Source of the DNA: an uncultured Bacilli bacterium
Lineage (GTDB): Bacteria > Bacillota_I > Bacilli_A > RF39 > UBA660
Length of the DNA: 7,877 nt
Assembly: GCA_934130235.1 (NCBI GenBank)
Contig: CAKOXU010000031.1
Span: forward strand, 1-7,877
Direction of reading: 5' to 3'
Under the pieces are notes generated by a model that was not told where the DNA came from, searched no databases, and was given only the letters and a program-made list of their open reading frames with translations. Positions 6,356-7,877 of this stretch are shown here, piece by piece (position 1 is the first letter of the stretch; the number at the start of each line of letters is the position of its first letter). Made by a program: the position numbers and the translations under genes.

Positions 6356-6769
6356 ATGAAAGAAGCATATATATTTGAATATGTAAACGAAAATGAATTT
6401 AAAAAACTAGAAAGATCAATTAAAAAGTATAATATGTTGGCGTATAAAAAACTTTATTTTGAGTATTATCCAAGTTTGAAAGAAGGAAAGTTTTTGGGTA
6501 AAATTATATCTGACGATGATAATATATCAAAATATGAATTAAAATTACCAACTGATGCTATGTTTTCAAGAGTTCACGGAGATATAATTTTATATTATAT
6601 GGTATATAAAAAAGAAAAGACTGTTATGTTAGATAAATTTGAACCAATACAAATATTAAGTGAGGGTCATGCATCAGAATTATCTACATATAAAGGTGTA
6701 ATGATATCAAAAGAACATGCTGAGAAAGATATGTTTAAAATAAACTTATTAAACATGATACAAAAATAG
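6356..6769 (+). CDS. Unrecognised small soluble protein, 137 residues
   Basis: I do not recognise this protein. It has no signal peptide or membrane segment and is likely cytoplasmic. It opens with MKEAYIFEYV, then an amphipathic helix rich in Lys and Glu (11-32). A middle part with aromatic residues (YFEYYPSL, 34-41) and an acidic turn SDDD (52-55) follows, then a likely beta-sheet region (59-101) holding VHGDIILYYMVYKK. The end is helical (119-135). The single histidines H74, H105 and H121 form no known metal motif. It has a near-consensus promoter and a very strong Shine-Dalgarno site, and terminators on both sides, so it is a monocistronic and probably well-expressed gene. Composition and codon use resemble the neighbours. 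Nothing in the context assigns a role. Confidence 0.8.
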   Translation: MKEAYIFEYVNENEFKKLERSIKKYNMLAYKKLYFEYYPSLKEGKFLGKIISDDDNISKYELKLPTDAMFSRVHGDIILYYMVYKKEKTVMLDKFEPIQILSEGHASELSTYKGVMISKEHAEKDMFKINLLNMIQK

Positions 6770-6788
6770 TGTATTTCTACACTATTTT
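6763..6788. terminator. Bidirectional terminator shared by two convergent genes
   Basis: AATAGTGTA (6765-6773) pairs with TACACTATT (6778-6786) around a TTTC loop. Two further A-T pairs give an eleven-pair stem at 6763-6788. It is followed by T-rich DNA on the plus strand and by a T5 run on the minus strand (complement of 6762-6766, partly within the stem). The plus-strand gene's TAG (6767-6769) and the minus-strand gene's TAG (6777-6779) both fall inside the hairpin. Confidence 0.88.
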
Positions 6789-7625
6789 ATTTTTTATATA
6801 ATCAATATCAAATTCATCAACACTTAGTCCATACATTAGTCTTGTATTAATATTAGCATTCTTAAAGTTCATAAGTAAATACCTTATTTCAATTAAGTCG
6901 TTTTTACTTAATACATTATGATTTACTAAATCATATATATATCTATCTGTAGGATTAGATATATTATCTTTAAAATTATAACCTTTTATTAATGCCTTTA
7001 ATTTTTTCTTTTCAAATATTTTTATCAAATTTGGTACATATGGTTTTATTAACTTCAATAACTTTAATGTATAATTGTAAGACTTAATATTAGCAAGTCT
7101 TTCTTCTAAAGAATTATTATCATATTTAATTAAGACATTATTATAATTTATAACTTTATTATTTAATGATCTAAAAATTTTAAATTTTCTATAGCTATTA
7201 ATAGGAAATAGTATCTTTTTAAATAGTATACCTTCAAAATTATTGTTATGTTCGCAAGACATTTTTATTTGATTTGCATGCTCAACTTCATGGAATAGTG
7301 CATTTACTAAGAATACTCTGTTTACAAATAGCTTTTCAAATTCGTTTAATCCTTTATACATATCACTATTAAATATCTGATTTATATATTCATTTGTTTT
7401 TTTTATATCCATATAGATATGATAGTTAATAGGATCATAAGCAATAAAACAATTATTACTTTTATGATTAGTAGCATCTTGATCAATAGTTTTAAATATT
7501 ACTTTTTTAATATATTTTTTAGTATCTAATTCATCAGCAAATATATTTATTATTTTTGTAATATCTTTAGTACTAATAACATTTGTTTTTAAACTATTTA
7601 TAAGTATATTCATAATAATTTCCAT
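6777..7625 (-). CDS. Putative HExxH zinc metallopeptidase-like protein
   Basis: The named family is not recognised. The protein has 282 residues, with no clear signal peptide or membrane helix, and is very rich in Asn, Lys and Ile. The key feature is FHEVEHANQ: H112, E113 and H116 form a zincin HExxH motif at the end of a hydrophobic helix (LFVNRVFLVNALFHEVEH). A possible third zinc ligand is E174 or E175 in SLEERLAN, 58-59 residues after H116, as expected for a gluzincin with a long insert. Before the motif, residues 57-75 alternate like a beta strand (NCFIAYDPINYHIYMDI), the usual edge strand of such folds. The ATG at 7625 has GGTG five bases upstream; longer in-frame starts up to 7688 overlap the promoter. 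The single motif could also belong to an inactive or non-peptidase member. Its substrate is unknown, and the opposite strand orientation gives no operon partner. Confidence 0.75.
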   Translation of the reverse strand: MEIIMNILINSLKTNVISTKDITKIINIFADELDTKKYIKKVIFKTIDQDATNHKSNNCFIAYDPINYHIYMDIKKTNEYINQIFNSDMYKGLNEFEKLFVNRVFLVNALFHEVEHANQIKMSCEHNNNFEGILFKKILFPINSYRKFKIFRSLNNKVINYNNVLIKYDNNSLEERLANIKSYNYTLKLLKLIKPYVPNLIKIFEKKKLKALIKGYNFKDNISNPTDRYIYDLVNHNVLSKNDLIEIRYLLMNFKNANINTRLMYGLSVDEFDIDYIKNKIV

Positions 7626-7628
7626 ATT

Positions 7629-7637
7629 ATCACCAAC
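7629..7637 (-). promoter_or_regulatory. Modest Shine-Dalgarno site for the metallopeptidase-like gene
   Basis: The minus strand reads GTTGGTGAT directly before AATATG, placing GGTG five bases from the ATG at 7625. It is weaker than the other sites in the window but supports 7625 over a second ATG twelve bases further on. Confidence 0.6.
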
Positions 7638-7646
7638 TTGAACTAT

Positions 7647-7675
7647 ATTATATATAATAATACTATATTTGTCAA
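7647..7675 (-). promoter_or_regulatory. Perfect-consensus sigma-A promoter, minus strand
   Basis: On the minus strand TTGACA (7675-7670) and TATAAT (7652-7647) are separated by exactly 17 bp, matching consensus at all twelve positions. The predicted start near 7640 leaves a leader of about 15 nt. No operator-like palindrome stands out around it. Confidence 0.92.
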
Positions 7676-7688
7676 AGCAATAAATCAT

Positions 7689-7877
7689 TTTTTATTAATA
7701 TAAGTATACTAGAAAATATTTAAATAATTAAATAAATCTTCTTTCCCATACTTTTCTTATTATTTTTAATGAAAGAGTAGATAAGAAAAAACCTATAACC
7801 GGAACTAGAGATATCAAAATATATAACTTTATTATTTTACATTAAATATTAATATTATGAAAAAAAGAACTTTTACT
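7689..7877. other. AT-rich right end without a supported gene
   Basis: No open frame here has both a start and a ribosome binding site. The only notable stretch is a minus-strand frame (7841 to 7728) that would read a short hydrophobic peptide with a basic end. It has no ATG or GTG and no Shine-Dalgarno site. A small GC-richer patch (AACCGGAACTAG, 7797-7808) lies within it. The region may be upstream spacer or a gene remnant. Confidence 0.5.

Noticed and set aside
7626..7688. Longer N-terminus of the HExxH protein from an ATG at 7688
   Set aside because: The added codons run through the perfect TTGACA-17-TATAAT promoter, so the mRNA would start downstream of that ATG.
1..7877. UGA-Trp (Mollicute) genetic code
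   Set aside because: All seven genes are full length with TGG for tryptophan and no in-frame TGA. Absence of TGA stops in seven genes is too small a sample to mean more than AT bias.
1..7877. CRISPR array, tRNA/rRNA, insertion sequence or prophage
   Set aside because: No spaced direct repeats, cloverleaf or rRNA sequence, transposase, integrase or terminal inverted repeats were found. The only repeats are in-frame coding repeats of the surface protein.

Overview
This window looks like chromosomal DNA from a low-GC Bacillota, most likely an uncultured gut-type Bacilli lineage close to the Mollicutes/RF39 radiation. The evidence is very AT-rich DNA, a T-box leader, Gram-positive Shine-Dalgarno sites, strong sigma-A promoters (often with a TGn extended -10), and an LtaS-type lipoteichoic acid synthase. 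The placement is inferred from style and was not checked against a database. All seven genes read through under the standard bacterial code with TGG for Trp, so the Mollicute UGA-Trp code is not in use. All seven stops are TAA or TAG.

Layout. (1) 18-2754: a promoter and a roughly 180-nt T-box riboswitch with a UAC (Tyr) specifier precede three tightly packed genes: a HAD-family phosphatase, a DeoC-type deoxyribose-phosphate aldolase and tyrosyl-tRNA synthetase. The T-box matches the last gene, tyrS, so shortage of charged tRNA-Tyr should also raise the two metabolic genes in front of it. (2) 2762-6281: a cell-envelope pair. One gene encodes a five-helix LtaS-like sulfatase-fold membrane enzyme. 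The other, with its own consensus promoter, encodes a single-pass, cysteine-containing, repeat-rich surface protein of unknown function. A strong hairpin terminator closes the region. (3) 6294-6788: a short unrecognised soluble protein with its own promoter. (4) 6763-7675, minus strand: a putative HExxH zinc metallopeptidase-like protein read from a perfect TTGACA-17-TATAAT promoter, converging on gene 6. The two share one bidirectional hairpin that contains both stop codons. (5) 7676-7877: AT-rich DNA with no convincing gene.

For six of the seven genes (all but the envelope repeat protein, and the aldolase whose start is also unambiguous) I checked the longest open frame against the Shine-Dalgarno site and promoter; in five cases (HAD, tyrS, ltaS-like, the 137-residue protein and the metallopeptidase) this moved the start to a downstream ATG. 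The most interesting items are the Tyr T-box driving a HAD-deoC-tyrS operon, the poorly resolved terminator half of that T-box, the repeat-expanded WSxW/YRYR surface protein, and the unassigned HExxH protein.
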